In this document: positions 52,905 to 62,261 of the stretch, in pieces
Layout of the letters: each line of letters opens with the position of its first letter
How positions within the stretch are numbered: position 1 is the stretch's first letter
Assembly: GCF_002814235.1 (NCBI RefSeq)
Contig: NZ_PHSU01000006.1
Coordinates: 22,140 to 86,139, forward strand
Direction: 5' to 3'
From: Pseudomonas sp. QS1027
GTDB taxonomy: Bacteria; Pseudomonadota; Gammaproteobacteria; Pseudomonadales; Pseudomonadaceae
DNA length: 64,000 nt
Notes under the pieces: generated by a model
Databases searched by the model: none
Told to the model about the DNA's origin: nothing
What the model saw: only the letters and a program-made list of their open reading frames with translations
Program-made: the position numbers and the translations under genes

Positions 52905-53837
52905 ATGAATCACAAGAACAATTCAAACATTAGCTGCATCACCGTGTTCACCTTGGGACTGTTCGGCTTGTGCGCCACGGTGCAGGCGACTGAAAACGGA
53001 TCACCCACCACCGCCGTGGGGGTCTATGACTTCGGCGCGGGGATGATGCCGCCGGCCACTCCGTTCGGCACCCTGGGCCTGCGCACCGCCTTTTATTCGA
53101 CCGATGTGCAGAAAGACAGCCACGGACGTTCCGTGAACAACAACTTCTCCCTGGACGTGCTTTCCATCGGCCTGGCCTACATGCGCATGACGAACTACAC
53201 CGTGCTGGGCGCTCAATATGGTTTTGGCACAGTGGTGCCCTTCTTCAAGATGGACGCATCCCTGGAAGTGCCGACACCGGCCGGGCCGCTGAAACTGGAT
53301 GCCGATCCATTCCGCCTGGCCGATGTGCAGTTACTGCCTCTGATCCTGCAGTGGAACTTGTCGCCCAATCTGTTCATCAACACCCAGTTTCAGATCCAGG
53401 CGCCAACCGGCGACTACGACAAGAACCGGTTGGTTTCCCCCGGGCTCAACCACTGGACTTTTTCCCCCATCGTCAACGCGACCTACATCAGCGACAGCGG
53501 TTTCGAGGTGTCGTCCAGCTTCGAGGCGGACGTCAACACACGCAACCCGGCCACCGACTACAAGAGCGGTATCGAGTACCGTCATGAGTTCGCCGTTGGC
53601 CAGCACTTCGGTCCCTGGACCGCTGGCATCGGCGGCTACTACTACCGCCAGTTCACCGATGACGAGGCCCCGGGTCTGACCGGCGGCAATCGGGCCCGGG
53701 TACTGGCCCTGGGGCCGGCGGTGAGCTACTTCAAGCCGGGGCTGCCGCCGATCTGGCTGCACGTTTACAAAGAGCAGGGCGCGAGCAATCGCGCTGAAGG
53801 CTACACCGTCGCCTTGCGCGTTTCCCAAAGCTTCTGA
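52905..53837 (+). CDS. SphA-family outer-membrane channel
   Basis: A 310-residue exported beta-barrel protein (signal peptide VFTLGLFGLCATVQA, terminal VALRVSQSF). GAGMMPPATPFGTLGLRTAFYST and TQFQIQAPTGDYDKNRLVSPGLNHWTF match the COG4313 family of phenol meta-pathway-like proteins that includes P. aeruginosa SphA. These proteins are thought to admit hydrophobic compounds across the outer membrane. It lies 69 nt past the AraC gene and 10 nt before an MFS gene, so it is part of an uptake operon. Identity as SphA itself is not claimed. Confidence 0.83.
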   Translation: MNHKNNSNISCITVFTLGLFGLCATVQATENGSPTTAVGVYDFGAGMMPPATPFGTLGLRTAFYSTDVQKDSHGRSVNNNFSLDVLSIGLAYMRMTNYTVLGAQYGFGTVVPFFKMDASLEVPTPAGPLKLDADPFRLADVQLLPLILQWNLSPNLFINTQFQIQAPTGDYDKNRLVSPGLNHWTFSPIVNATYISDSGFEVSSSFEADVNTRNPATDYKSGIEYRHEFAVGQHFGPWTAGIGGYYYRQFTDDEAPGLTGGNRARVLALGPAVSYFKPGLPPIWLHVYKEQGASNRAEGYTVALRVSQSF

Positions 53838-53847
53838 GGGCCGGATC

Positions 53848-55095
53848 ATGACTGATGTGCATTCTGCTTTGACCCTGGCGATGCCTGTCGCACGCCAGGC
53901 CACCGGGCGTCGTGAAGGGCTGGTGCTGATGCTGGGCAGCAGCCTGACCATCATGGGCGCGGTGATGATCGCGCCGATACTGCCCAAGTTGGGGGCCGAG
54001 TTTGGGCCGCTCAATCCCCAGGCTGGTCTGCTGGTACCGTTGGCGGTGACCGGGCCGGCACTGGCGATTGCCTTGTGCGCGCCCCTGGCCGGCTGGCTCG
54101 CCGATCGGGTCGGACGCAAGACGCTGCTGGTGCTTGCCACTGTGCTCTACGCCTTGTTAGGCGCGATGCCAGCACTGCTGGGGGATCTGCTCTCGATTGT
54201 CGCCGTGCGCTTGTTGTTCGGGGTCGCCGAGGCGGCGGTGATGACCTGTTGCGCGACCCTGATCGCCGACTATTGGCGGGGCGAGGAACGGCTGCGCTAC
54301 ATCAATCGCCAGGTGGTCACCATCGGCCTGGTGGGGGCGCTGTTCTTCGTCCTCGGCGGCGCTTTGGGCGAGCATTCCTGGCGCTTGCCGTTCCTTCTCT
54401 ATCTGCTGCCGCTGTTGCTGGTGCCGGCGATGGTCAAGGTGCTGTGGGAGCCTGCTCGTGCTCAGTCATCCGTCGAGGCACAGGGAGCGGAGCGGGTCGC
54501 GGTCCTGCCGCTGGTAGTGGGTTATCTGCTGATCCTCAGCGGTATGGTGCTGAGCTTTGTGGTGCCGGTGCAAACCCCCATTTTGCTGGTCGGTCTCGGG
54601 GTGACATCGAGCACCCTGATTGGCTTGTCCGCCGGGTTGAGCCTGCTGGCCACCTTGGGCGGCTCTGTGGCGTGGCCACTGTTGCGTCGGCGTCTGGGGA
54701 TCGCGGGTACCAATGGGTTATTGCTGCTGTTGCTGGGGATCGGATTGTGGCTGCTGATGCGCGGGCAAAGCTATGAGCAGGTGCTGTTGGCGGTGTTGAT
54801 CCATGGCTTGGGCGCGGGGCTGCTGGTGCCCAATGTCATGGCGCCGGTGATGGAGGCCCTGAGCGCTCGAACCCGCGGCCGGGGGTTGGGAGGTTTCACC
54901 GCCTGCCTGTATTTCGGTCAGTTCGTCAGCCCCTTGGTGGTGGCTGCCCTGGGTGCGTTTGCCGGTGACTTGCGCCATTCCATCGAATGTCTGGCCTTTG
55001 CCAGTTTCGCTGCTGCGCTCCTTTGGGGAATCGCCGCGTTGTCGCGTCACCGATCAAACGCTCTCGCCACATCCACCCATTCGTCATTGAAATAG
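53848..55095 (+). CDS. MFS transporter
   Basis: A 415-residue major-facilitator carrier with about 12 hydrophobic segments. The MFS loop 2-3 motif GWLADRVGRKTLL is intact and the N-terminus (LVLMLGSSLTIMGAVMIAPILPKLG) resembles drug/aromatic-acid carriers. It is flanked by a SphA-like channel (10-nt gap) and an amidase (17-nt gap), so it likely imports the amide or exports the amine product. GGCCGGAT lies upstream of the ATG. Confidence 0.88.
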   Translation: MTDVHSALTLAMPVARQATGRREGLVLMLGSSLTIMGAVMIAPILPKLGAEFGPLNPQAGLLVPLAVTGPALAIALCAPLAGWLADRVGRKTLLVLATVLYALLGAMPALLGDLLSIVAVRLLFGVAEAAVMTCCATLIADYWRGEERLRYINRQVVTIGLVGALFFVLGGALGEHSWRLPFLLYLLPLLLVPAMVKVLWEPARAQSSVEAQGAERVAVLPLVVGYLLILSGMVLSFVVPVQTPILLVGLGVTSSTLIGLSAGLSLLATLGGSVAWPLLRRRLGIAGTNGLLLLLLGIGLWLLMRGQSYEQVLLAVLIHGLGAGLLVPNVMAPVMEALSARTRGRGLGGFTACLYFGQFVSPLVVAALGAFAGDLRHSIECLAFASFAAALLWGIAALSRHRSNALATSTHSSLK

Positions 55096-55112
55096 ATTCG
55101 GAGTTATCAAGC

Positions 55113-56564
55113 ATGCAAGACATCCAGCAGCTGTTGGACAAGGAAGACGCCAGCGGCTTGGCCGCATTGGTCAGAGTCGGCGACGTGCAGCCGATAGAGC
55201 TGCTCGACGCGGTGATCGAGCGTCTGGAACAGGTTGAGCCCCAGCTCAATGCGGTGGCCGAGCGGCTCTACGAGCAGGCCCGTGAAGCGGCGCTCGAACC
55301 CCGGGCTCGTGAGGGACTGTTTGCCGGTGTGCCGACCTTGATCAAGGATTTGTTCGCACCGGTGCAGGGGGCGGCAATGACCAACGGTTCGCTGGCCCTG
55401 GGCGGTGCTCGTGCCGATTTCGAGTCCGAGGTGGTGGCCCGCTTGCGCCGCGCCGGTTGCCTGATTGTCGGCACCAGCACGGCACCGGAATTCGGCACCT
55501 CCTACTCCACTGAATCGACGCGCTTTGGCGCCACCCGCAACCCGTGGAATACCCAGCATAGTGCTGGCGGCTCTAGCGGCGGTGCGGCGGCCCTGGTGGC
55601 GGCGCGGGTGGTGCCTTTTGCCCATGGCAATGACGGCGGCGGCTCGTTGCGGGTACCGGCGTCCTGTTGCGGGGTCTTCGGGCTCAAACCCAGCCGTGGC
55701 TTGCTGCCCTCCGGGCCGATGGTCGGCGAGGGCTGGGCGGGCATGGGGACCAACCACTGCATCACCTTGTCGGTACGCGACAGCGCGGCGTTGCTCGATG
55801 CCACGGCCGGGATCGACCTGGGCGCACCCTATGCCGCGCCGCTGCAGGTACAACCTTATCTGACGGCCTTGGAACAGGCGCCACGGCCATTGCGCATCGC
55901 CCTGGTGGATCAGCTCGGGCCCTGGCCGACCTCCATGGAGAGTCTGGCGGCGGTTCATCAGGCCGCGAGCCTGTGTGAGTCCCTGGGGCACCGGGTCGAG
56001 TCCGCCCGGTTACCGGTGGTGCTGCCCGAGTTTCTCGACCAGGTGTTCACCATCATCGGTGCCAGCACGCGAAACTACGTCGACCTGTTGGGACGGATGC
56101 GTGGTGCACCCGTGCAGCCCGAGGAGCTGGAAGTCCGTACGCGCATCATTTTGCGCGACAAGGGTGGGGTCAGTGGCGCGCAATACGCGGCGGCGGTGGA
56201 GTGGATCCATGCCCTTGGCCGGCAATTGGCGTTGTTCATGCAGGATTACGATCTGATCCTCAGTCCGACCCTGACCCGTGAACCGGTGCCGATCGGTGAG
56301 CTGGATCTGCGGGACGACAGTTTGAGCCTCGAGGAGTTGATCGAGCGCTTCCACAGCTACTCGCCGTTTACCGCGTTGTTCAATGCCAGTGGGCAACCGG
56401 CGATGTCGGTGCCACTACATTGGAGTGCGCAAGGTTTGCCCATGGGCGCGCACTTCGCCGGGCGCTTTGGCGAGGAGGCGACCTTGCTGGCCCTGGCCGC
56501 GCAGTTGGAGCAGGCCCGGCCCTGGCGCCAGCGCGTGCCGCCGGTGAATGCCTGCCTGCGCTAA
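55113..56564 (+). CDS. Amidase signature-family hydrolase
   Basis: A 483-residue amidase with the catalytic triad Lys78 (TLIKDLF), cis-Ser154 (SAGGSSGGAAA) and nucleophile Ser178 (GNDGGGSLRVPAS). It hydrolyses a carboxamide to acid and amine or ammonia. The start at 55113 is chosen for family fit and a GGAG 11 nt upstream; the frame extends further into the previous gene without similarity. It is the last gene of a regulator/channel/carrier/hydrolase module. Substrate unknown. GatA is unlikely because no gatB or gatC is beside it. Confidence 0.9.
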   Translation: MQDIQQLLDKEDASGLAALVRVGDVQPIELLDAVIERLEQVEPQLNAVAERLYEQAREAALEPRAREGLFAGVPTLIKDLFAPVQGAAMTNGSLALGGARADFESEVVARLRRAGCLIVGTSTAPEFGTSYSTESTRFGATRNPWNTQHSAGGSSGGAAALVAARVVPFAHGNDGGGSLRVPASCCGVFGLKPSRGLLPSGPMVGEGWAGMGTNHCITLSVRDSAALLDATAGIDLGAPYAAPLQVQPYLTALEQAPRPLRIALVDQLGPWPTSMESLAAVHQAASLCESLGHRVESARLPVVLPEFLDQVFTIIGASTRNYVDLLGRMRGAPVQPEELEVRTRIILRDKGGVSGAQYAAAVEWIHALGRQLALFMQDYDLILSPTLTREPVPIGELDLRDDSLSLEELIERFHSYSPFTALFNASGQPAMSVPLHWSAQGLPMGAHFAGRFGEEATLLALAAQLEQARPWRQRVPPVNACLR

Positions 56565-56737
56565 GCCGTGGAGTCGACTCCGTACGCCATTGTGTAGAAA
56601 CTGCCGCCGGATGTCCCAATGAGAGGCGCCGACGTTGGCGGTTACTGCTGATAGACCTTCTTCAGTTGCGGCACTGGCCTGGCTGTCGCTGCCGCGCAAG
56701 GTCTTTGCAAAATGCTGCTGTAGTGACTCAAGCGTAC

Positions 56738-56762
56738 CTGCGGCCCGATGTCCGGGCCGCAG
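56738..56762. terminator. Perfect 10-bp hairpin between convergent genes
   Basis: CTGCGGCCCG / CGGGCCGCAG with loop ATGTC. It lies between the amidase (ending 56564) and the TetR gene (ending 56785 on the minus strand), 22 nt from the latter stop. No strong T-run on either side. The 220-nt gap otherwise holds nothing recognisable. Confidence 0.6.
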
Positions 56763-56784
56763 TCCAACCGCGATCAGTAGCGGA

Positions 56785-57441
56785 TCATCGCCAACAGAGC
56801 AAGGCTTTCAAACCCTCTATCATCAAGTCCAATCCAAAAGAAAACTCGTCTTCCAGCGGAATTGGCAGTTCGTCGGCAACGGCGAATGTAGCCGGGAATA
56901 CGGCGCTGTCCAGCGTTCGAAAGAGGGCCGTTTGCCCGGTGTCGTCCTGGCCCGAAACCACCGGGTCGGTAATCTGGATCGCGAACCCTAAAACGTACCT
57001 TGCCAGCGTTGCATAGGCTCGGGCCGCGAGAGGAGGCGCAAAGCCATGATCCAATAACAAAGCCAGGCTGCGTTCCCGCTGGACCATCGCATTCGAACCG
57101 CTGGGTAAGGATTTAAGCAGAAGCTGCGCCGCATTTTTGTGGTGACTGAGGATGTCGAACATTCGATGCGCCAGCAGGCGACAGGCTTGATCCCAACTTG
57201 CTTCTTTGATGCCAGCAGCAGGGGTGTCCATTTCTTCGAACAGCCGATCGACCACCTGTGCGATTAAGTCTTCGCGACTTTTAAAGTGACGGTAAAGCGT
57301 GGCCGTGCCGGAGTTGAGACGTTGGGCCAGGCTTCGCATCGTCAGCGCTTCCAGGCCCTCCTGATCAATAATAGCGAGAGCGGTGACCAGTATTCGATCA
57401 AGCGGCAGGCGCGGGCGGCCCAGAGTGCTTCGAGTTTTCAA
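56785..57441 (-). CDS. TetR-family transcriptional regulator
   Basis: A 218-residue TetR protein. The helix-turn-helix is ALTMRSLAQRLNSGTATLYRHFKSREDLI, followed by a TetR_C_1-like ligand domain. The only suitable start in frame is a TTG at 57441. It is the last gene of the minus-strand operon 62235-56785, 72 nt after the amidohydrolase. The palindrome GGATACA-C-TGTATCC overlapping that operon's promoter is a likely target, giving negative autoregulation with the pathway substrate as inducer; this is inferred. Confidence 0.88.
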   Translation of the reverse strand: MKTRSTLGRPRLPLDRILVTALAIIDQEGLEALTMRSLAQRLNSGTATLYRHFKSREDLIAQVVDRLFEEMDTPAAGIKEASWDQACRLLAHRMFDILSHHKNAAQLLLKSLPSGSNAMVQRERSLALLLDHGFAPPLAARAYATLARYVLGFAIQITDPVVSGQDDTGQTALFRTLDSAVFPATFAVADELPIPLEDEFSFGLDLMIEGLKALLCWR

Positions 57442-57513
57442 TTGTCCCGACCAAAAAGAATAAGCATGTTACGCCATTTGCGACGGCTTCGCTGCGCCCC
57501 AATGAGACGGGGT

Positions 57514-58905
57514 TCACTCCCTACGAGCCTGTTTTATAAGCGTCCTGTGGACAACGCTCTGAACGATTTTCCGGCGCAGGCGGGCTATCACGCTTTTGGA
57601 TTGCAGCGTGTACAGCAGCCGTTGCCCGGATTCCTGCAGTTTCTCCCGCACCCGATCAATATCCGGCCCGACCAGTGAGTAATTGCGCTTGCGCCATTGG
57701 CCCGAAATCATCACCGCCTCGACATTGGCAATGCTGGCGTGTAAGGCGGCGGCGATGGGATCGTGTGCGGGCCACAGGTTCAGCCCTTGCGTATCAATGG
57801 CGATGATATCAGCCTGCATACCGGGTTCAAGGCGGCCAACGCAGTCGGTCAGACCCAGTGCCCGAGCGCCCTGTACCGTTGACCAGGCCAGCGCCTGTTT
57901 GCCAGTGATGGTGGGGGCGGGGGAGAAAAGTCCGGTCGCCAGTCGTTGTTGCTGGTGGTCCAGACCGCGTTGGTGAGCCAGCGCAATGCGCGCTGCGATG
58001 AGTAGTTCGCCGGAGACCACCGTATCGACATCGGTGCCCAGAGACGGTGCAGCCCCCAGGCGTAGCAATTTCCCGGTTATCGGGAACCCGTGCCCCTGAC
58101 TCAGTTCGTTTTCGGGCGTGGACGTAAAGCTGGCGCCGCGTTCGACCAGTGTTTTGATCCATGCATCGGGCAGATCGTTGCCATGCACGATATTCGTGTG
58201 AGGCCCTATCAGGCCGGCGTCGCGTACGGCTTCCCACGCCTTGCCAGGCTGCCCGCCGCTTTGATGCATCGACACGATGAGGTTGCGATCGCGCGCGGTT
58301 CTGAGGTCGGCCAAGGCGATTTCGGGGCTGGAGTACTGAGGGCCTGGAATGGCCATGCCGAGGTTCAATAATTCATGGCTGGAAATTGGTCCGCTCAACA
58401 AGCGATCAATTTCGTGGGCCGGGTGCTCGACCTCGCGGATCTTGTGTGAGGTACCGTGCAGGAAGACGGCCCGGATGCCCGCATCCATCAACCCCTGAAT
58501 GCCGCCATCGGCGTGGGCGGGCGTACGCGCATTGTGGCACCAGTCGCCAAGGGTCGTTGTGCCGCAGTTTATCTGGTTCAGTGCGCTGGACAGCGCCGCG
58601 ATGTGCATGTCCTCCGGTAAATAATGCGATGCCAGCCCGCCATGTGCCTTGGCAAGGTACTCCAGCAGTGTCCAGTCAATTCCAACACAGCGAAGTGCCG
58701 ATTGCCAGGTGTGCAGGTGCGCGTTCACAAGCCCGGGCATGAGAATACGTCCGGTAAAATCGACGGTATCTACATTCGGCCGGTCCAGGGTACTCGCCAT
58801 TTCGGTGATGTATCCGCCTACAACGAGGATATCCAGGCGTTCGGCATCAGGTCGATTGTCGGCCATGGTAATGACAGTGGCGCCACGCAATAATATCCGG
58901 CTCAT
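57514..58905 (-). CDS. Amidohydrolase (TrzN/AtzA-like hydrolytic deaminase type)
   Basis: A 463-residue metal-dependent hydrolase. The metal ligands are His63 and His65 (NAHLHTW), then His in VSMHQSG, His in IVHGND and Asp in LGTDVDT. These match the subtype III group of triazine hydrolases, guanine deaminase and 8-oxoguanine deaminase; the ILMPGLVNAHLHTWQSALR segment is characteristic. It would remove an amino or other leaving group from a ring. Its start overlaps the flavoprotein gene by 4 nt. With a hydroxylase and two esterase-like proteins, it suggests breakdown of an N-containing aromatic or heterocycle. Confidence 0.87.
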   Translation of the reverse strand: MSRILLRGATVITMADNRPDAERLDILVVGGYITEMASTLDRPNVDTVDFTGRILMPGLVNAHLHTWQSALRCVGIDWTLLEYLAKAHGGLASHYLPEDMHIAALSSALNQINCGTTTLGDWCHNARTPAHADGGIQGLMDAGIRAVFLHGTSHKIREVEHPAHEIDRLLSGPISSHELLNLGMAIPGPQYSSPEIALADLRTARDRNLIVSMHQSGGQPGKAWEAVRDAGLIGPHTNIVHGNDLPDAWIKTLVERGASFTSTPENELSQGHGFPITGKLLRLGAAPSLGTDVDTVVSGELLIAARIALAHQRGLDHQQQRLATGLFSPAPTITGKQALAWSTVQGARALGLTDCVGRLEPGMQADIIAIDTQGLNLWPAHDPIAAALHASIANVEAVMISGQWRKRNYSLVGPDIDRVREKLQESGQRLLYTLQSKSVIARLRRKIVQSVVHRTLIKQARRE

Positions 58906-60497
58906 TCACCTATCCTCGTCGAGTGGGCCATGGCGTGAGTTTTCCAACTCCCGGGCGCCTGGGTAGTGGGTATCATCCTGCTGGCAGCGGCGTGCAATGT
59001 ATTGAGCCTGTCTCCACTGGCGATATGCCCGATGTAACCGTCCGGGCGGATCAGTAGCAAGGTATCGCCGGTGACGCCGTAGTGGCGACGGAAGGTGTTG
59101 CCGTCATCGCGGAATACAGCGCCTGACGGATGCGCAGTTGTCACTTCAACAAACACGCGTTTCAGTGCCGCGCCTGTGGTTGGCCACTCCAGTTCGTCCA
59201 GTGCCAGCGCGGCGCCGTTCCCGTAGGCAATAGCCGTAAAGTGCGGCCCTATGATTGTTTCGAACAAGCGAGCCGGGGAGCCGTTGGATGCGATTAGTTC
59301 AGCATCGGGCGCACGATCACCCGCTTGTAATGTTGAGGTGCGTGCGTGTTTATCTGATGCGAGTGGGCCGCCTCGATACGTCAAGGCCAACTGCTTTTCT
59401 TGCGTGCCGCGACGCAGACTGGAGGGGTCGAGTTTGGCAATTCCGTCGTATTTTTTAGTCGACAGTTTCAGCACCGCTGCTGCGATGGGCTGGCGCTCGG
59501 CCTCATAGCTGTCGAGCAACTCGGAATTGGCGCCGGCTAGTACCTGAGCGAGTTTCCAGCCCAAATTGTAGGCGTCTTGGATACCGGTGTTGAGCCCTTG
59601 TGCCCCTGCTGGCGTGTGAACATGCGCCGTATCGCCGGCAAGAAATACACGGCCTTTACGATAGTGTTCAGCCAATCGGATGTTGGGTCGGAAAACCGAT
59701 TTCCAATGAATATCCTGCAGGCGTACGCGTGGGTCCTTGATTCGTTCCTGGATACGCTCGCGGATCACTCCCGGTGAGAGGTTTGGCGTTTCTTCAGGAC
59801 CCAGCCGAATCATCCACTGGAACAAATCCCCCGGCGGAAGCGGGCACGCCCCGACAAAGCGGCCGCCCGAGCCCGGCCATATATGCCAGCGGCTACGTGA
59901 CAATCCAGTGGTTCGCGCATCAACGATGATCATTCGGTCCTCGTCATGGGTCGTCCCTATAAAGTCAATATTGAGTTCCCGACGCAGGCTGCTCGAGCCA
60001 CCCTCAGCGCTCACGACATAGCGGGCTGAAATGCTTTCCGTACCCTCGGCGCCGGTCACCTTCCCTGTGGCTTTCTCGTCATCCTGAGTCAGGCTGACCA
60101 GTTCCTTGCCAAATTCCACCCGGCGCCCCAGTGTCTTCAACCGTTCATGCAGGGCGCAATCGGTATAACACTGCGGGATCAGCCGCGTGTTGGGGTAGGG
60201 GACGTCGGCCGTACGTTTGCTTTGCGACATCATTCGCCACGGGATTACCAGCGGCCCGAGATGAATGCCTAACGGCGGATAATCGATACCGATGGTCATC
60301 ACGTCCTCAAGAGCCCCGAGATCCTGCAACACCTCAAGGGTTCTGGGTTGGACGCCCTTGGCCCGTGAGCCGCTGAAGACGGTGGCGGCCTTGTCTACGA
60401 TGCGGATGTCGAGTCCCCGCCTGGCAAGGTCAATGGCCAGCGCGGTGCCCGTTGGGCCTGCGCCGACAATGAGTACATCAATGACTTTCTCGCTCAC
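58902..60497 (-). CDS. FAD-dependent aromatic monooxygenase (PheA/TfdB/MhpA type)
   Basis: A 531-residue class A flavoprotein hydroxylase. FAD motif GAGPTG at 12-17, DARTTGLSRSRWH, and the late FAD motif VFLAGDTAHVHTPAGAQGLNTGIQDAYNLGWKLA. A thioredoxin-like C-terminal domain (VTGDTLLLIRPDGYIGHI) is as in phenol hydroxylase-type enzymes. It hydroxylates an aromatic ring using NAD(P)H and oxygen. Four-nucleotide overlaps with both neighbours show a tightly coupled operon. Substrate unknown. Confidence 0.9.
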   Translation of the reverse strand: MSEKVIDVLIVGAGPTGTALAIDLARRGLDIRIVDKAATVFSGSRAKGVQPRTLEVLQDLGALEDVMTIGIDYPPLGIHLGPLVIPWRMMSQSKRTADVPYPNTRLIPQCYTDCALHERLKTLGRRVEFGKELVSLTQDDEKATGKVTGAEGTESISARYVVSAEGGSSSLRRELNIDFIGTTHDEDRMIIVDARTTGLSRSRWHIWPGSGGRFVGACPLPPGDLFQWMIRLGPEETPNLSPGVIRERIQERIKDPRVRLQDIHWKSVFRPNIRLAEHYRKGRVFLAGDTAHVHTPAGAQGLNTGIQDAYNLGWKLAQVLAGANSELLDSYEAERQPIAAAVLKLSTKKYDGIAKLDPSSLRRGTQEKQLALTYRGGPLASDKHARTSTLQAGDRAPDAELIASNGSPARLFETIIGPHFTAIAYGNGAALALDELEWPTTGAALKRVFVEVTTAHPSGAVFRDDGNTFRRHYGVTGDTLLLIRPDGYIGHIASGDRLNTLHAAASRMIPTTQAPGSWKTHAMAHSTRIGE

Positions 60498-61390
60498 AAA
60501 GCATTCCTCTTTCTTGGCCTTCCTATAAATGACGTGATGTGTTCTACAAGCGCCTGGGGGCGTTCAAATGGCACCATGTGGCCACACCCCTTAACGTGAC
60601 ACTGCTGCGGCTTGAGGAGGGTTTGTGCGACGCCCAGTTTGTCGATCGATGTCACGCGATCGTGTTGCCCCCAAACCAGCAGGATGGGAAGGTGCAATTC
60701 CCCCACCGCCCGGTAAAGCGGCGCTCGGTCAAACAGGCGAAAGTTTTGCAGCGTATCGAAGATTGCATGTAGCGAACCTTCATATCGATAGGCGTCCCGG
60801 AGCATCGCCGCGAGCTCGGGGGCCCGCGTACGGTCCCCCAGGTCATTGGTCTCATGGCGCTTCAGCCAACCGCGCCCCAAATGTCTGGCGACGAATCGCG
60901 CCAGATAATCGCTGGACATCAACCAGCGCAGGGCCTGTGGCCGGGGAGCCAGGCCGGCGGGGCCCGCCAGTGTGAGGGAGGCCACGCAGGCAGCGTTTTC
61001 GCTGACGTATTGCATTGCCGTAAGGGCGCCCATGGATGCGGCGACAACGTGGTGTTGCCCATTCAGTCCCAGGGTTTGCACTAGCTCGGTTAATTGCCTC
61101 ACGAACAAGTGTTCGTTATAGGTGTGCTTGACGCGCTCGGAATAGCCTCGTCCGTAACTGCTGTAAGCCAAGGTCCGCCGGCCCGCGCGGTGCAGGTATT
61201 GGGTGACCTGATCCCAATAGAACAATGGCACGGTTAGCCCACCAACCAGTACCACGAGCTCGCCGCACTGGGGCCCGGAAAGTCGGTAATGGGTCACTCC
61301 GTCAGATAGCGTGATGAAACTGCCGCACAGTACTGATCGTGTCGCGGCATTCAGGCACCGGTCTTCCCCCCGAACGGTGAAATATTTCAT
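60494..61390 (-). CDS. Alpha/beta hydrolase
   Basis: A 298-residue alpha/beta-hydrolase fold protein. Nucleophile Ser119 in AASMGALTAM, acid Asp in VWGQHDRVTS, base His in GCGHMVPFERPQ, so the triad is complete. An oxyanion segment (LVGGLTVPLFYWDQ) precedes. Such enzymes hydrolyse esters or C-C bonds of ring-cleavage products. It lies between a sister hydrolase (4-nt overlap) and the hydroxylase gene (4-nt overlap), so it likely acts on the same substrate series. Confidence 0.88.
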   Translation of the reverse strand: MKYFTVRGEDRCLNAATRSVLCGSFITLSDGVTHYRLSGPQCGELVVLVGGLTVPLFYWDQVTQYLHRAGRRTLAYSSYGRGYSERVKHTYNEHLFVRQLTELVQTLGLNGQHHVVAASMGALTAMQYVSENAACVASLTLAGPAGLAPRPQALRWLMSSDYLARFVARHLGRGWLKRHETNDLGDRTRAPELAAMLRDAYRYEGSLHAIFDTLQNFRLFDRAPLYRAVGELHLPILLVWGQHDRVTSIDKLGVAQTLLKPQQCHVKGCGHMVPFERPQALVEHITSFIGRPRKRNAL

Positions 61391-62235
61391 CGTGGGTATC
61401 CTTGAGCCTGGTTACGGTGGGCACCCGAACACAGGAACGCCTCGATTGCATCGCTGACCCAGGCTGGATCTTCCTCGGGCAGCAAGTGTCCAGCTTCTGA
61501 ATGCACACGCTCGACACTGCCTGTGATGTCCTGGGTGAAATGCTGTTCATGCACAGCGGCGCTGCGCAGTACCAAGGTGGGTGTGGTGATGTGTGGGATC
61601 TGTGCGCTGCGATCTTTCTGATCGGTATTGGCCACGTCTACAAATGCTGAACGATTTCCCGGCAGAGACATCAAGCCATGCACTCGACTGATCATGGCGC
61701 TGTCGATGATCGTGGAGCTAGGGCCCACCGCCGACCGCAGGCTGCGGGCTGTCGCGCTGCTAGGCAGCCAGATCCGCAGCAGCGCGCGCAACACCGGCAC
61801 ACGTGCCAGTCGTAACGCGCAAGGCAGTGATTTCCCCGGGTATCCGGTCGCATTGATCAGCACCAGTGCGTTAAGGCGTTCTGGAAAATCCAGTGCCATG
61901 TTCCACGCAATGTTGCCCCCCAACGAGTTTCCGACGAGGGTGCATGCGGGCAGTTCCAGTGCTTGCATGAACCGGGTGACCGCTACTGCGTAAGTCGGCA
62001 CGCGGTAATCCCGATCAGGCCGTGGGCCGGTCAATCCGAATCCTGGGAGGTCAGGGCAAATAACAGTGAACGACCGCGACAATCGGGCCGCCACCTGTTC
62101 GAAGCCCTGCAGCGATGAGCCGCTGCCATGAAGCATCACGATCAGCGGTCCTTGACCGGTGCGCGTGTAATGCATCCGCATACCGTCGACTGAAACGAAG
62201 CGAGAGCCTGCCTGTGGACGATGCCATTTGTTCAT
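61387..62235 (-). CDS. Alpha/beta hydrolase with atypical acid residue
   Basis: A 282-residue alpha/beta-hydrolase fold protein. Nucleophile Ser104 is in VGNSLGGNIAW and the base His in EAGHLLPEED, but the usual acid after strand 7 is not where expected: the region reads PTLVLRSAAVHEQHF with no Asp. The acid may come from another strand, or activity may be altered. First gene of the five-gene operon, directly downstream of a palindromic operator. Shine-Dalgarno is weak. Paired with the intact hydrolase at 60494 by a 4-nt overlap. Confidence 0.85.
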   Translation of the reverse strand: MNKWHRPQAGSRFVSVDGMRMHYTRTGQGPLIVMLHGSGSSLQGFEQVAARLSRSFTVICPDLPGFGLTGPRPDRDYRVPTYAVAVTRFMQALELPACTLVGNSLGGNIAWNMALDFPERLNALVLINATGYPGKSLPCALRLARVPVLRALLRIWLPSSATARSLRSAVGPSSTIIDSAMISRVHGLMSLPGNRSAFVDVANTDQKDRSAQIPHITTPTLVLRSAAVHEQHFTQDITGSVERVHSEAGHLLPEEDPAWVSDAIEAFLCSGAHRNQAQGYPR

Positions 62236-62261
62236 GTGGGTTTACACCAATGAAATTTAAT

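Noticed and set aside
55113..56564. Amidase as GatA of the tRNA amidotransferase
   Set aside because: No gatB or gatC is adjacent and the operon is a transport/hydrolysis module with its own AraC regulator.
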